Shown: one piece after another, positions 38,934-48,667 of the stretch
Position numbering within the stretch: the first letter of the stretch is position 1
Layout: each line of letters opens with the position of its first letter
Source: Chitinophagaceae bacterium
Lineage (GTDB): Bacteria; Bacteroidota; Bacteroidia; Chitinophagales; Chitinophagaceae
DNA length: 64,000 bases
NCBI GenBank assembly: GCA_947459295.1
Contig: CANHCY010000001.1
Span: 1-64,000 of the forward strand
Reading direction: 5' to 3'
Position numbers and translations under genes: made by a program
The notes under the pieces: generated by a model
Databases searched by the model: none
What the model saw: only the letters and a program-made list of their open reading frames with translations
Told to the model about the DNA's origin: nothing

Positions 38934-41900
38934 ATGAAAAAATCTTTACTCTTGTGCACAATGCTACTTATGATTATAGGTAGTGCTGTTGCGCAACAAA
39001 TGAGGGTTTCCGGAAAAGTAACCAGCGCTACGTCTGGCAATGCTGCTGAAGGAATATCTGTAACGGTAAAAGGTACTAAAGTTGGAACAACTACAAGTGC
39101 CGCCGGTGATTACATTATCTCTGTTAATAAAGGTGCCACTCTTTTATTTTCTGGCTTAGGTTTTGCAAGTCAAGAAATTAAAGTTACTGGTCCTACACTC
39201 GATGTTGTTTTACAGGTTACTGTAGGTGACATTGGTGAAGTAGTTGTAGTTGGATACGGTACACAGAAAAAAGCAAGTTTAACAGGATCGCTAGTAACAC
39301 TTAATAATGCTGCTTTAAACCGCAGACAAGTAACTAGCACTAGCCAAACTTTACAAGGTCTTGCGCCTGGGGTAACTGTTCAGCAACAATCTGGAAGACC
39401 TGGCGCTGATGGAGCAAGTATTGTTATTCGTGGACAAGGTTCAATTTCAGGAAGCAATGCCCCATTAATTATCGTGGATGGATTGGCTGTTGGTTCTTTA
39501 GATCAAATTGATCCAAATGCAATTGAAAGCATCACCCTTTTAAAAGATGCGGCTTCAACCTCTATTTATGGTAACCGTGCTTCTGGTGGTGTGGTTTTAG
39601 TTAAAACAAAAAGAGCAAGTGAAAAAGGCCTCAAGCTTAGCTATAATTCTTTTGTATCTAAGCAATCTGCAACAGCAATTCCAGATAGAGTTAGTGCGAT
39701 TGATCATATGACATTGAGTAATGTTGCAGAACAAAATAGAACGGGTAATCCATCAGCTAGTGTATTCCCTCAAGTATTAATTGATAGATACAAAACTACC
39801 CCTGCTAACAATTTAGATATTATTGATACTGATTGGTTAAAAGAAGTGCTTACAAATAATGGAATGCTTCAAAACCATAACGTTCAGTTATCTACATCAA
39901 CTGATAAAATTAATTTATTCTCTTCCTTTACTTACTTGAAGCAACAAGGGCTTATTCAGAACAGTAGTTTCGAAAAATACGATGTTCGTTTAAATCCAGA
40001 ATTTAAAGTAAATAGTAAATTAACTTTAGTGGGTATTTTTGGTTACAATACCAATACTACTATCAATCCTTCTACAGGTTCTGCAGAATTTGTAATTAGA
40101 CAAGCTATTGGTTTACCAGCTATTGGAGGTGGTAAGTATGGTCCAGGTATGTATGGAACAGCTGGTCAATCAAACAATCGTAATCCTATTGCAATGGCAG
40201 AAGCTACTGGTAATTCGGTAAGTATGGGTAATACATTGCTAACAAGATTTGGTTTTAACTTTAAGCCAATTAACGGTCTTGAAATTGAGGGATATTGGGG
40301 ACGTCAGGTTGCCAATCCTACTACAAAAACTTTCGTGTCAAATGCCGAAATCTATCAGCCTAATTTGACAACATCTTCTTATTCACTTATTAGTACATGG
40401 CCAGGAACAACTAGTTTGTCGCAAGCCTATTCAAACAATGTGTACAAAACTTATTTAGGTCAGGCTACTTATTCTAAAAAACTTGGCAACCATTCATTAA
40501 AAGTTTTAGTTGGTGGACAGTCCGAGTTATTTACAAATTCATTTTTTGGTGCATCCAGAACTGGATTTGTTAATCCAAACCAACCTTATTTGAATTTAGG
40601 ATCTGGTATTAGAGATAATAATGCAGGTGCTTCAGAATTAGCATTGGCTGGATTCTTTACTCGTTTCAACTATAGTTTTTCCGATAAATATTTTATTGAA
40701 TTAAACGGAAGAAGAGATGGTACGTCTCGTTTCTCTCAAGCTTTAGATAAGCAATGGGGTAATTTTGGTGCGGTTTCTGCAGGTTGGATTTTCTCAAAAG
40801 AAGGCTTTATGAAAAATGTTAAGTTCATAGACTTTGGTAAGTTAAGAGGATCTATTGGTGGAAACGGTAACCAGAATATTGGAAATAACTATGCGTTTGA
40901 TGCATTTTATGCGCAATCTAATTATAGCAATCCTAATAATGGTACGAATGCATATTTTGCAAATACGACCAACCTGGGTGTTGCTCTATTACAATTTGCA
41001 AATCCATCATTAAGCTGGGAAACATCTAAGCAAATGAATATTGGTTTAGATATCACTTTTGCAAAGCATTTCACTGTTACTGCAGACTACTACGAAAAAA
41101 CATTGAAAAATATGTTATTGCAAAGAACATTGCCACAGTCGGCTGGTGGATTGTCTAATCCATTTGTGAATGCTGGTAATATGGAAAACAAAGGCTGGGA
41201 ATTTTCATTAAACTATAAGAATAAGTTTGGCAAGCTAGGTGTAGATGTTACAGCAATGATTTCTGATGTAAAAAATACGGTAACCGGCTTAGTTGAAGGT
41301 ACACCATTTATTGGTGATGGAATCAGAACGGCACCTGGTCAGGCTCTTGGGTCTTATTTTGGATATGTTTCTGCTGGTTATTTTAGTGATTCAACAGACA
41401 TTAAATCTTCACCTATTCAATTTGGAATACCTTGGAATCCAACTTCAGCAACAGTTGGTCCAAAGCCGGGTGATGTAAAATATAAAGATGTTAATGGTGA
41501 TGGAAGAATTGATGCGAACGATCGTACATTTATTGGTAATGCGTTTCCAAGATATGAGTACAGCGTTAATTTAAATTTAACCTATGCCAATTTTGATCTA
41601 AACATTTTTGGTCAGGGTGTAGGACAGCGTAATAACTATTTGAGTGGAACAGGAGCTGTTCCTTTTGCAAGTGGTGATTTTGCTGCTTCATTATTAGATA
41701 TACATAAAAATTATTGGAGACCTGATAATCAAAATGCAGATTTTCCAAGATTGCTTCCTTCTGGTTCTGGTGGTAACAACTTTTTATTAGCGTCACAGTG
41801 GTTAAGAAGTGCTGCTTATTTCAGAATCAAGAATGTTAATTTAGGATATACCATGAAAAAGCAGTGGTTGGATAAAGCAAAAATCAGTGCGTTGCGCGTA

Positions 41901-42032
41901 TTTGTTAGCGGATCTAATTTGTTGACAATATCTAAAGCATGGAAAGGATTTGATCCAGAAATAAACAATGCAAATGCTGAATTCTATCCATTAATGCGTA
42001 CGTATACTGCAGGTATTAATGTAACCTTCTAA
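38934..42032 (+). CDS. SusC/RagA-family TonB-dependent outer-membrane transporter
   Basis: This 1032-residue outer-membrane barrel has a signal peptide (residues 1-20), a CarboxypepD_reg-like domain (residues about 24-100), the TonB-box-like EVVVVGYGTQKKASLTGS, and a plug (IRGQGSISGSNAPLIIVDG, then DAASTSIYGNRASGGVV). It ends in an aromatic strand, RTYTAGINVTF. It imports oligosaccharide captured by its SusD partner, whose gene follows after 22 bases. It lies 17 bases after the oxidoreductase gene, which suggests one operon. The length fits SusC proteins. Confidence 0.96.
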   Translation: MKKSLLLCTMLLMIIGSAVAQQMRVSGKVTSATSGNAAEGISVTVKGTKVGTTTSAAGDYIISVNKGATLLFSGLGFASQEIKVTGPTLDVVLQVTVGDIGEVVVVGYGTQKKASLTGSLVTLNNAALNRRQVTSTSQTLQGLAPGVTVQQQSGRPGADGASIVIRGQGSISGSNAPLIIVDGLAVGSLDQIDPNAIESITLLKDAASTSIYGNRASGGVVLVKTKRASEKGLKLSYNSFVSKQSATAIPDRVSAIDHMTLSNVAEQNRTGNPSASVFPQVLIDRYKTTPANNLDIIDTDWLKEVLTNNGMLQNHNVQLSTSTDKINLFSSFTYLKQQGLIQNSSFEKYDVRLNPEFKVNSKLTLVGIFGYNTNTTINPSTGSAEFVIRQAIGLPAIGGGKYGPGMYGTAGQSNNRNPIAMAEATGNSVSMGNTLLTRFGFNFKPINGLEIEGYWGRQVANPTTKTFVSNAEIYQPNLTTSSYSLISTWPGTTSLSQAYSNNVYKTYLGQATYSKKLGNHSLKVLVGGQSELFTNSFFGASRTGFVNPNQPYLNLGSGIRDNNAGASELALAGFFTRFNYSFSDKYFIELNGRRDGTSRFSQALDKQWGNFGAVSAGWIFSKEGFMKNVKFIDFGKLRGSIGGNGNQNIGNNYAFDAFYAQSNYSNPNNGTNAYFANTTNLGVALLQFANPSLSWETSKQMNIGLDITFAKHFTVTADYYEKTLKNMLLQRTLPQSAGGLSNPFVNAGNMENKGWEFSLNYKNKFGKLGVDVTAMISDVKNTVTGLVEGTPFIGDGIRTAPGQALGSYFGYVSAGYFSDSTDIKSSPIQFGIPWNPTSATVGPKPGDVKYKDVNGDGRIDANDRTFIGNAFPRYEYSVNLNLTYANFDLNIFGQGVGQRNNYLSGTGAVPFASGDFAASLLDIHKNYWRPDNQNADFPRLLPSGSGGNNFLLASQWLRSAAYFRIKNVNLGYTMKKQWLDKAKISALRVFVSGSNLLTISKAWKGFDPEINNANAEFYPLMRTYTAGINVTF

Positions 42033-42054
42033 TTGAAAAATTAAAATCATTACA

Positions 42055-43836
42055 ATGAAAAAATATATCATTATACTACTTTCGCTCTCTGCTGTTGCGA
42101 TTAGTGGTTGTCAAAAATTCTTAGATCGTAAACCTTTGGATGCATCCGCTTCATCAACTTTTTTGAGCAATCAATCAGAGATGGAACAAGGTTTGATTGG
42201 AACCTATGCCGCTGCAATGTGGGTGTTTCCAAATAATACGCCACTTCTTTTTGCAGTAGAATCTTCTACTGACATGGCAATGAAACGTGGAGGTAATGCA
42301 GAAGACCAAATTGCAATGGGTGACGCAGGTCCTTTCCTTTTTAATAATTCAGTACCTACTACTTGTTGGAATCAAGCGTACAGATTGGTTCAAAGAGCCA
42401 ATCAACAAATTGCTGGTATGGAAAATGGTAAGGCAAAAGTGCCTGTAACGACCTTTAATAGAATAAAAGCGGAAGCACTTGTTTTAAGAGCTTGGGGCTA
42501 TTATCATTTAATGGGTTGGTTTGGTGATATTCCTTATTATAGAACCATGCCAGGTGTAGATGCTTTACTATCTGCTAAAAGAACGCCTACTGCTACAATT
42601 GTAGCTGATATGTACAAAGATTTAGATGAGGCTGCAGCTGCTTTTGATGCTGCAGGAACTAGTGCTGTTCAAGCCTTAGGTAGAGTAAATAAAGGCGTGG
42701 CTTTAGGCTTAAAAGCTAAAATGGCAATGCTTATAAAGGATTATACAACTGCAGCTGCTGCATCAAAAGCAGTAATTGATGGAGCAAATTATGGATTAAA
42801 TCCAAGCTATCGCAACCTCTTTTCTTTAGCTGGTCAACAAGGTAATGCTAACAGAGAAATCATGTTTATACAAACCTATCCACTGGATGTAAATGAGCCA
42901 CAAAACTGGGGCCCAATTTTAGGTGTGCCACGCCAGGTTACAAACTCTCAAAGTAGTCATTTCCCTTCTCAGCAGTTAGTAGATCAATTTGAAGATCAAG
43001 CAGGACTTCGCATTGATGCCTCTACTATTTATGATCCAGCAAACCCGCGCGTAAATAGAGATCGTAGATTGGGTTGGAGTATTTATATGGCTGGTGATAC
43101 GATGGTGCATTTTGCATCTAAAACCGCTGCCCTTCCTTATAATAACTTACGTGAAAGAACCATCTTTGGTTTTTACACCAATACACGCAGAAAGTTTAAT
43201 TGGAATACGGGTGTATATGATAACGTAACTACAAACAATGATTGGATTGGTGCTCAAGCTGCTGGAATTCAATGGCAGGTTAGTGCAACTGGTAGCATTG
43301 GTGGTGTTGGTTATGTTTGGAATAAATACAACGATACAACGCAGTATACTTTTGAATCCAAAGTAGGTTTCATTCTTATGCGATACGCCGATATTTTACA
43401 AACATATGCTGAGGCAAAAATTGAGTTAAATCAAATAGATGCAACAGTTACAGCTGCGATTAACCAAGTGCGTGCAAGATCTGGTCAGCCTGCAGTTGCG
43501 GCTGGTTCTCAAAGTGCTATGCGTACAATCATTAGAAGAGAGCGTGCTGTTGAATTTGCTGGCGAAGGCTTACGATTATTTGACTTAAGAAGATGGGATA
43601 TTTATGCTAAAGCAAATAGTATGCCTGTTGTTGGTGCTGCATTGAATCCAGCAATTGTTCCTGCAAGACCTACTTTTGATGCAGACAATGTACCAAATTA
43701 TTCAGCTAGTTTAACGACTCGAATTGCATTTAGAAATCAAACTAGGGTGAATTCAAATGTCAAATATAAACTTTGGCCAATTCCTCAATCAGAAATTGAC
43801 AACAATCCAAACCTAACCCAAAATCTAGGTTGGTAG
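42055..43836 (+). CDS. SusD/RagB-family glycan-binding lipoprotein
   Basis: This 593-residue outer-membrane lipoprotein has the lipobox in VAISGCQKF (Cys19). The SusD TPR-like fold is indicated by FLDRKPLDASAS at the N-terminus, the RANQQI helix, RIKAEALVLRAWGYYHLMGWFGDIP near residue 140, and the C-terminal INQVRARSG...RRERAVEFAGEGLRLFDLRRW. It caps the SusC barrel. The many Asn, Gln and aromatic residues suit sugar contacts, but the glycan is not readable. It is closed by a strong terminator. Confidence 0.95.
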   Translation: MKKYIIILLSLSAVAISGCQKFLDRKPLDASASSTFLSNQSEMEQGLIGTYAAAMWVFPNNTPLLFAVESSTDMAMKRGGNAEDQIAMGDAGPFLFNNSVPTTCWNQAYRLVQRANQQIAGMENGKAKVPVTTFNRIKAEALVLRAWGYYHLMGWFGDIPYYRTMPGVDALLSAKRTPTATIVADMYKDLDEAAAAFDAAGTSAVQALGRVNKGVALGLKAKMAMLIKDYTTAAAASKAVIDGANYGLNPSYRNLFSLAGQQGNANREIMFIQTYPLDVNEPQNWGPILGVPRQVTNSQSSHFPSQQLVDQFEDQAGLRIDASTIYDPANPRVNRDRRLGWSIYMAGDTMVHFASKTAALPYNNLRERTIFGFYTNTRRKFNWNTGVYDNVTTNNDWIGAQAAGIQWQVSATGSIGGVGYVWNKYNDTTQYTFESKVGFILMRYADILQTYAEAKIELNQIDATVTAAINQVRARSGQPAVAAGSQSAMRTIIRRERAVEFAGEGLRLFDLRRWDIYAKANSMPVVGAALNPAIVPARPTFDADNVPNYSASLTTRIAFRNQTRVNSNVKYKLWPIPQSEIDNNPNLTQNLGW

Positions 43837-43860
43837 TGATTAATAATTAATCTAGTAAAA

Positions 43861-43897
43861 AAATAAGCCATTACATTGTAATGGCTTATTTTTTTTT
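43861..43897. terminator. Strong bidirectional rho-independent terminator
   Basis: AAATAAGCCATTAC (43861-43874), loop ATT, GTAATGGCTTATTT (43878-43891) form a perfect 14-pair stem followed by a T run. An A run on the other side makes it work for both strands. It separates the plus-strand susD from the convergent GH92 gene. Confidence 0.85.
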
Positions 43898-43905
43898 GAA
43901 TCTAT

Positions 43906-46074
43906 TTAGTTTAAAATAAATTTAAGAATACCCCCTTCTAATATTTCTTGATGGGTAACATATCCATTTGTAAGTTTTCTATTATTTAAATAGACGCTTG
44001 TTACAAATTTTTCTGAAAGATTGCTTGGTTTATTTTCAATCGTTTGTATTGTCAATATTTTTTTATTTGGAAGCGTAATGCTTGCATTTTTAATTAAGGG
44101 TAAGCCAAAAACATATTGACCTGCCGACGGATTCATCGGATACATTCCAAGGGCGCTCCAAATATACCATGCACTCATTTGACCGCAGTCATCATTACCA
44201 GTTAGTCCGTCAGGTCCCGTTTTATACATGCTGTCTGTAACTACTTTTATCCACTTAGCTGTTTTTTGGGGATGACCTAAAGCAGTATACATATAAATGA
44301 TATGGTGGCTTGGCTCGTTGCCATGTGCATACTGTCCAATTAAGCCTGATACATCGGCAGAAGTGTTTTCACCGTGTAACTCAGAAGGCGCCATAAATAA
44401 ATCGTCTAATTTTTTTACTAGGTTTTCTTTGCCTCCATACAATTTTGCTAAACCTTCTACATCGTGGGGTACAAAAAAACTATGTTGCCATGCTGTTCCC
44501 TCAATATATTGTCCATCAAAACCATGTTCAGATAATAGTGGATCAAATGGTTCAATAAATTTTCCTTTACTATCTTTTGCTCTCATAAATCCGGTAGTGG
44601 AATCAAATAGAGCTTTATAACTTTGGGCACGCTGCATGAAAATAGTGTAGTCTGAAATTTGATTCAATTTTTTTGCAACCTGCGCTATACACCAATCATC
44701 AAAAGCATATTCTAAAGTCATGGTCACACTCCAACCATGTTTATCTTGTGGTACATATCCATATTGTATATATGCTGGAGTTCCTCTTATTTTTTGATAC
44801 GCAGATTTCTTCATCGCCTCATATGCAAGATTGTAATCAAAGCCTTTGATGTCTTTTAAAATGGCGTCCGCAATAATTGGAATGCTATGATAACCTGTCA
44901 TGGTATTTGCTTCCCATGTACTTAAATCCCAAACAGGCAATAATCCGTTGTCTTCATACAATTGAAGCATGCTGTTAATCATATCTGGCAAACGGTCTGT
45001 TTGCGTAATAGTAAATAAAGGATTTAGTGCCCTAAATACGTCCCATTGAGAAAAAACGGTATACTTTTCCTTTCCTTTAATAAATTTCTTTTGAAGGTTG
45101 TCATGGGTTTGGTATGCACCACTGGCATCACTATGCACCACTGGGGCCAGGCATGTTCTATATAGTGAAGTATAAAATTTAGTTGCTAAAGCCTTATCGT
45201 TTGTATTAATTTTTATTTTTTGAAGTTCCTTTTCCCATAGCGATTCTGCACGCTTTGCAGTTGCTTCAAATGATGCAGTATTAGATACATTTAATTCTAG
45301 CAAGGCATTTTCTTCACTCACCGAGCTAATGGATACCCGCACTTCTAGTGGGCGAGAAGTGGTAAATTTAATAGCAGCTTTTAATTTATTTCCAATGGCT
45401 GTGTTGCCATTACGTACCGAATCGTTAACAAAGGTTACAGATTGAAAACTATGGTTGAATCTTGCGGCAAAATAAACTTTTTGTCCTTTAGCCCATCCAG
45501 TACTGTGCCTGTATCCAATAATGGTGGAGTCATTTAAAATCTTTAGTGAACCGCTTGTTGTTTTATCCCAATTAATTTGAAAGCCCATGTCAAGCAATAG
45601 CCATCCAATATTTGTTGGATAGCTGTACCTGTGAAAGCCAGTTCGTTTATTGGCAGTTAGTTCGCATTTAATTTTATTGTCTAATTGAACTTGGTAATAA
45701 CCTGGTTTCGCAGATTCGTTTTTATGTGAAAAAGGAAATTTGCTTTTATCCCTTCTTATTGTAGAAGTATCCGACATTGGAAGTATAGAAATATCGCACC
45801 AATCTCCAATACCCGTGCCACTTAAATGCGTGTGGCTAAATCCTGCAATTGTGTTACTACTGTAGTGGTAACCGCTGCTCCAATCCCAGCCCTCTTCGCC
45901 ATTGTCCGGACTTAGTTGCACCATGCCAAAAGGTACGGTGGCACCTGGATACACATGTCCGTGACCACCGGTACCCAAAAAAGGATCTACAAATGAAGTT
46001 AGTTTTTGAGCGTCACTAATTTTTGAAAAAAATAGTAATGAAAAAGAAAGTAAAAAAAGTTTATGCAATTTCAT
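43906..46074 (-). CDS. GH92-family alpha-mannosidase, secreted
   Basis: This 722-residue protein has a signal peptide (MKLHKLFLLSFSLLFF, cleavage near SDAQ). The GH92 pattern is clear: TSFVDPFLGTGGHGHVYPGA at the N-terminus, SPDNGEEGWDW, FSHTHLSGTG, and the catalytic-region GNDDCGQMSAWY near residue 645. GH92 enzymes are calcium-dependent exo-alpha-mannosidases acting on N-glycans and yeast mannan. It lacks an obvious lipobox, so it is probably periplasmic. It is 6 bases downstream of the GHL10 gene on the same strand, and the two are a likely transcription unit. Confidence 0.93.
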   Translation of the reverse strand: MKLHKLFLLSFSLLFFSKISDAQKLTSFVDPFLGTGGHGHVYPGATVPFGMVQLSPDNGEEGWDWSSGYHYSSNTIAGFSHTHLSGTGIGDWCDISILPMSDTSTIRRDKSKFPFSHKNESAKPGYYQVQLDNKIKCELTANKRTGFHRYSYPTNIGWLLLDMGFQINWDKTTSGSLKILNDSTIIGYRHSTGWAKGQKVYFAARFNHSFQSVTFVNDSVRNGNTAIGNKLKAAIKFTTSRPLEVRVSISSVSEENALLELNVSNTASFEATAKRAESLWEKELQKIKINTNDKALATKFYTSLYRTCLAPVVHSDASGAYQTHDNLQKKFIKGKEKYTVFSQWDVFRALNPLFTITQTDRLPDMINSMLQLYEDNGLLPVWDLSTWEANTMTGYHSIPIIADAILKDIKGFDYNLAYEAMKKSAYQKIRGTPAYIQYGYVPQDKHGWSVTMTLEYAFDDWCIAQVAKKLNQISDYTIFMQRAQSYKALFDSTTGFMRAKDSKGKFIEPFDPLLSEHGFDGQYIEGTAWQHSFFVPHDVEGLAKLYGGKENLVKKLDDLFMAPSELHGENTSADVSGLIGQYAHGNEPSHHIIYMYTALGHPQKTAKWIKVVTDSMYKTGPDGLTGNDDCGQMSAWYIWSALGMYPMNPSAGQYVFGLPLIKNASITLPNKKILTIQTIENKPSNLSEKFVTSVYLNNRKLTNGYVTHQEILEGGILKFILN

Positions 46075-46080
46075 ATTGAC

Positions 46081-47253
46081 TTATTTTATGTATGGATACA
46101 ATCCTTGGAACCAACTCATTTTATCTTTTACACCTTCATAAAAGAAGAATACTTCGCCCTTAAATCCTTTATTTCTATTACTCTGAATAAATTGTGACAT
46201 TAATCCATCGCTTTGAATGGTTGCGCCCGATTTTACCAATACGCCTGGATAAAAGGCTACGGATGTATTTTTGTAAAAAGATTTTTGCTGGTTTAGTACA
46301 TTGTCATAATCAGCCAAAGTATATCTGTAGCATTGCGGCATAACTGCATCCACCCAGCTGCTATCAACCCAAGTAGGCCAGTCTTGTAAATATTCATTGA
46401 TACTAAATGGATATGGACTCGGTGACATACTAAAAACAATAGCGGGCTTAATTGCTTTTACTTCATTTCTTAGCCTTTTTACAAAAGCATTTAATTTATT
46501 AGCTCTCCATCTAATCCAGCCCGCATCAGTTCCACTTCCGGGAGGAGAAGCGCCGCCATGTTCTGCTTTGTACAACGAAATAGTGTAAGGATCATATCCA
46601 CCATTAGATGGAAGCGCAGGTAATCTATCATCACCTTGAACTCCATCAACTTCATATTTTGTTACAACTTCTTTAAATAAATCAATCATGTATTGTTGCA
46701 CTTCTGGATGTATTCCGTTAAGCCAATCAAATCCATTTTTTACAACCAGTTGACCATTAATATCTCTTGCTGCCCAAGAAGGTTTTGCAGCTACAATAAG
46801 TCCTCCATTGGCACTAAAGGATGATGAAAACCCATACTCAAACCAAGCATGCACTTTAATGCCTACTAATTTTGCTTCATCAATACATTCCTGTAACGGA
46901 TCTCTTCCAGCATATCTTTCAAGTTGTCGCACTCCAATTAAGCCATGCATTACATTGCTCGGATAAATCGTTCTTGCATTATTATATACAACAACATAAA
47001 TATTATTGATACCTGCATTTTTGCAATTTGTAACCATTGCCTTTACATTGTCTCTACTATCCAATGCTGTGCTAGCCGCTGTTGTTATCCATGCTCCCCG
47101 AACAGCATTTGGATCCCAAGCGGGTGCAGGTCGAGGTGGAGTGGGAGGTGTTGTGCCTCCATTTGTACCTTTAGAGCAGGCAAACAATAAAATACTGGCA
47201 AAGCATAAATGAATGGGCAAAAATTTGCTTAATTGGAAGGTTAAAAAACGCAT
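46081..47253 (-). CDS. GHL10-family glycosidase lipoprotein, paralog A
   Basis: This 390-residue lipoprotein (lipobox LLFACSKG, Cys26) has a Pro-rich tether (residues about 35-45) and a TIM-barrel domain of the GHL10/DUF187 type. Seen are VRGAWITTA near residue 51, KVHAWFEYGF with E139, and VDGVQGDDRLP with D208-D209. The last segment ends GEVFFFYEG. E. coli DigH (YddW), which cleaves peptide-free peptidoglycan strands, belongs to the same broad family. This protein is clearly paralogous to the plus-strand gene at 49605. The substrate is inferred, not shown. Confidence 0.82.
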   Translation of the reverse strand: MRFLTFQLSKFLPIHLCFASILLFACSKGTNGGTTPPTPPRPAPAWDPNAVRGAWITTAASTALDSRDNVKAMVTNCKNAGINNIYVVVYNNARTIYPSNVMHGLIGVRQLERYAGRDPLQECIDEAKLVGIKVHAWFEYGFSSSFSANGGLIVAAKPSWAARDINGQLVVKNGFDWLNGIHPEVQQYMIDLFKEVVTKYEVDGVQGDDRLPALPSNGGYDPYTISLYKAEHGGASPPGSGTDAGWIRWRANKLNAFVKRLRNEVKAIKPAIVFSMSPSPYPFSINEYLQDWPTWVDSSWVDAVMPQCYRYTLADYDNVLNQQKSFYKNTSVAFYPGVLVKSGATIQSDGLMSQFIQSNRNKGFKGEVFFFYEGVKDKMSWFQGLYPYIK

Positions 47254-47284
47254 ATTTATTTCAGTTTTCTGATAATTATTTTTA

Positions 47285-47320
47285 AACTTAATAAAAAATA
47301 TTATAAATTCATATTAAGTT
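47285..47320. promoter_or_regulatory. Dyad-symmetric operator-like site
   Basis: AACTTAATA (47285-47293) and TATTAAGTT (47312-47320) are perfect nine-base inverted arms with an 18-base spacer, inside the divergent gap between the GHL10 and MFS genes. A related single half, GCTTAATAAA, occurs at about 35732 in the ROK-epimerase gap. It is a candidate binding site for the ROK repressor. Confidence 0.35.
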
Positions 47321-47377
47321 ATGAAATATATTAATTTATTGACTTTCTGTATTAAATAACACTAAATAACAGCCATT

Positions 47378-48664
47378 TTGACAAAAAAATCAACTTCAAG
47401 TAGGTCCCCAATTTTTTGGATTCCAAGCACTTGGTTTGCCATGGGACTTCCATTTGTCGCATTGTCAACCTCTAGTTCAATTATGTACAAAAACATGGGA
47501 ATTTCTGATTCTCAAATAGCATTTTGGACTTCAATTATTATGTTGCCATGGTCTATCAAGCCATTATGGGGTCCATTTTTGGAAATGTATAAAACAAGAA
47601 CTTTTTTTGTGTACACCACACAAATTTTTACTGGATGTTTATTTGGATTGGTAGCACTGACCTTAAAAGTGGACCATTTTTTTAGTTTGAGTATTGCCGT
47701 ATTATCAATCATAGCATTTAGTGGTTCTACCCACGATACTGCTGCAGATGGCGTGTATTTAAATGAGTTATCATCAAAATTGCAGGCAAAATTTGTAGGT
47801 TGGCAAGGGGCATTTTACAATCTTGCCAAATTGCTTTCAGGCGGCGCACTGGTTTATCTTGCTGGCGAATTGGAAAAAAAATATGGTATTGCAAATGCTT
47901 GGATGACAGTGATGTTTATTTATGGCATCATTATGATTGTGCTTGGGATCTACAATATGAAAATGCTTCCCAATGATAGTAGAGATGTAGAAACTCAAAG
48001 TAAGCAGGAAGGATTTAATACGCTAAAAGATGTCATCATTACTTTTTTTCAGAAAAAGAATATTTGGTACAGCTTAATGTTTATCGTCTTTTACCGTTTT
48101 GCTGAAGGTCAGGCCATTAAAATAACGCCTTTGTTTTTTAAGGCCGCAAGAGTTGATGGTGGATTGGGTTTAAGTACCTCTGAAATTGGTGTGTTATATG
48201 GTGTTGTAGGTGCTGCTTCCTTTGTTTTAGGTTCAATTGGAGCTGGGTATTTTGTTTCAAATAAAGGGCTTACAAAGAAAACGCTGATGATGCTTTGTGC
48301 TTTTTTTAATGTTCCATTTATTGCATATACTTTTTTAGCAATTGCGCAACCTGTTAATATTAATATTATTGGACTTGCTGTTGGAGTTGAGTATTTTGGC
48401 TATGGCTTTGGTTTTGTAGGGTTGATATTATTTATTATGCAAAATATAGCTCCTGGAAAATACAAGATGGCGCATTACGCTTTTGGTAGTGGTTTAACAA
48501 GTTTAGGATTTATAATTCCATCCATGATTAGTGGATTTGTAAGTGATTATTTGGGTTATAAAGAATTCTTTATCTGGGTTTTAATTTCTACAATACCCGC
48601 TTTTTTAATTACCTGGCTTGTTCCATTAAACAGTGAAGCTGTTAATGAAACACAAAACGATTAA
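47378..48664 (+). CDS. AmpG-like MFS transporter
   Basis: This 428-residue inner-membrane protein has about 12 hydrophobic segments. The N-terminal pattern (MGLPFVALS, then LPWSIKPLWGPFLE) resembles AmpG, the importer of anhydro-muropeptides, and other MFS sugar permeases. The frame has stop TAA at 47363-47365 and no ATG before the first membrane helix. Residue 22 is the first Met and lies within it. The start is therefore TTG 47378. It is three bases before the DUF4434 gene. It would move the oligosaccharide released in the periplasm into the cytoplasm. Confidence 0.86.
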   Translation: MTKKSTSSRSPIFWIPSTWFAMGLPFVALSTSSSIMYKNMGISDSQIAFWTSIIMLPWSIKPLWGPFLEMYKTRTFFVYTTQIFTGCLFGLVALTLKVDHFFSLSIAVLSIIAFSGSTHDTAADGVYLNELSSKLQAKFVGWQGAFYNLAKLLSGGALVYLAGELEKKYGIANAWMTVMFIYGIIMIVLGIYNMKMLPNDSRDVETQSKQEGFNTLKDVIITFFQKKNIWYSLMFIVFYRFAEGQAIKITPLFFKAARVDGGLGLSTSEIGVLYGVVGAASFVLGSIGAGYFVSNKGLTKKTLMMLCAFFNVPFIAYTFLAIAQPVNINIIGLAVGVEYFGYGFGFVGLILFIMQNIAPGKYKMAHYAFGSGLTSLGFIIPSMISGFVSDYLGYKEFFIWVLISTIPAFLITWLVPLNSEAVNETQND

Positions 48665-48667
48665 ACG

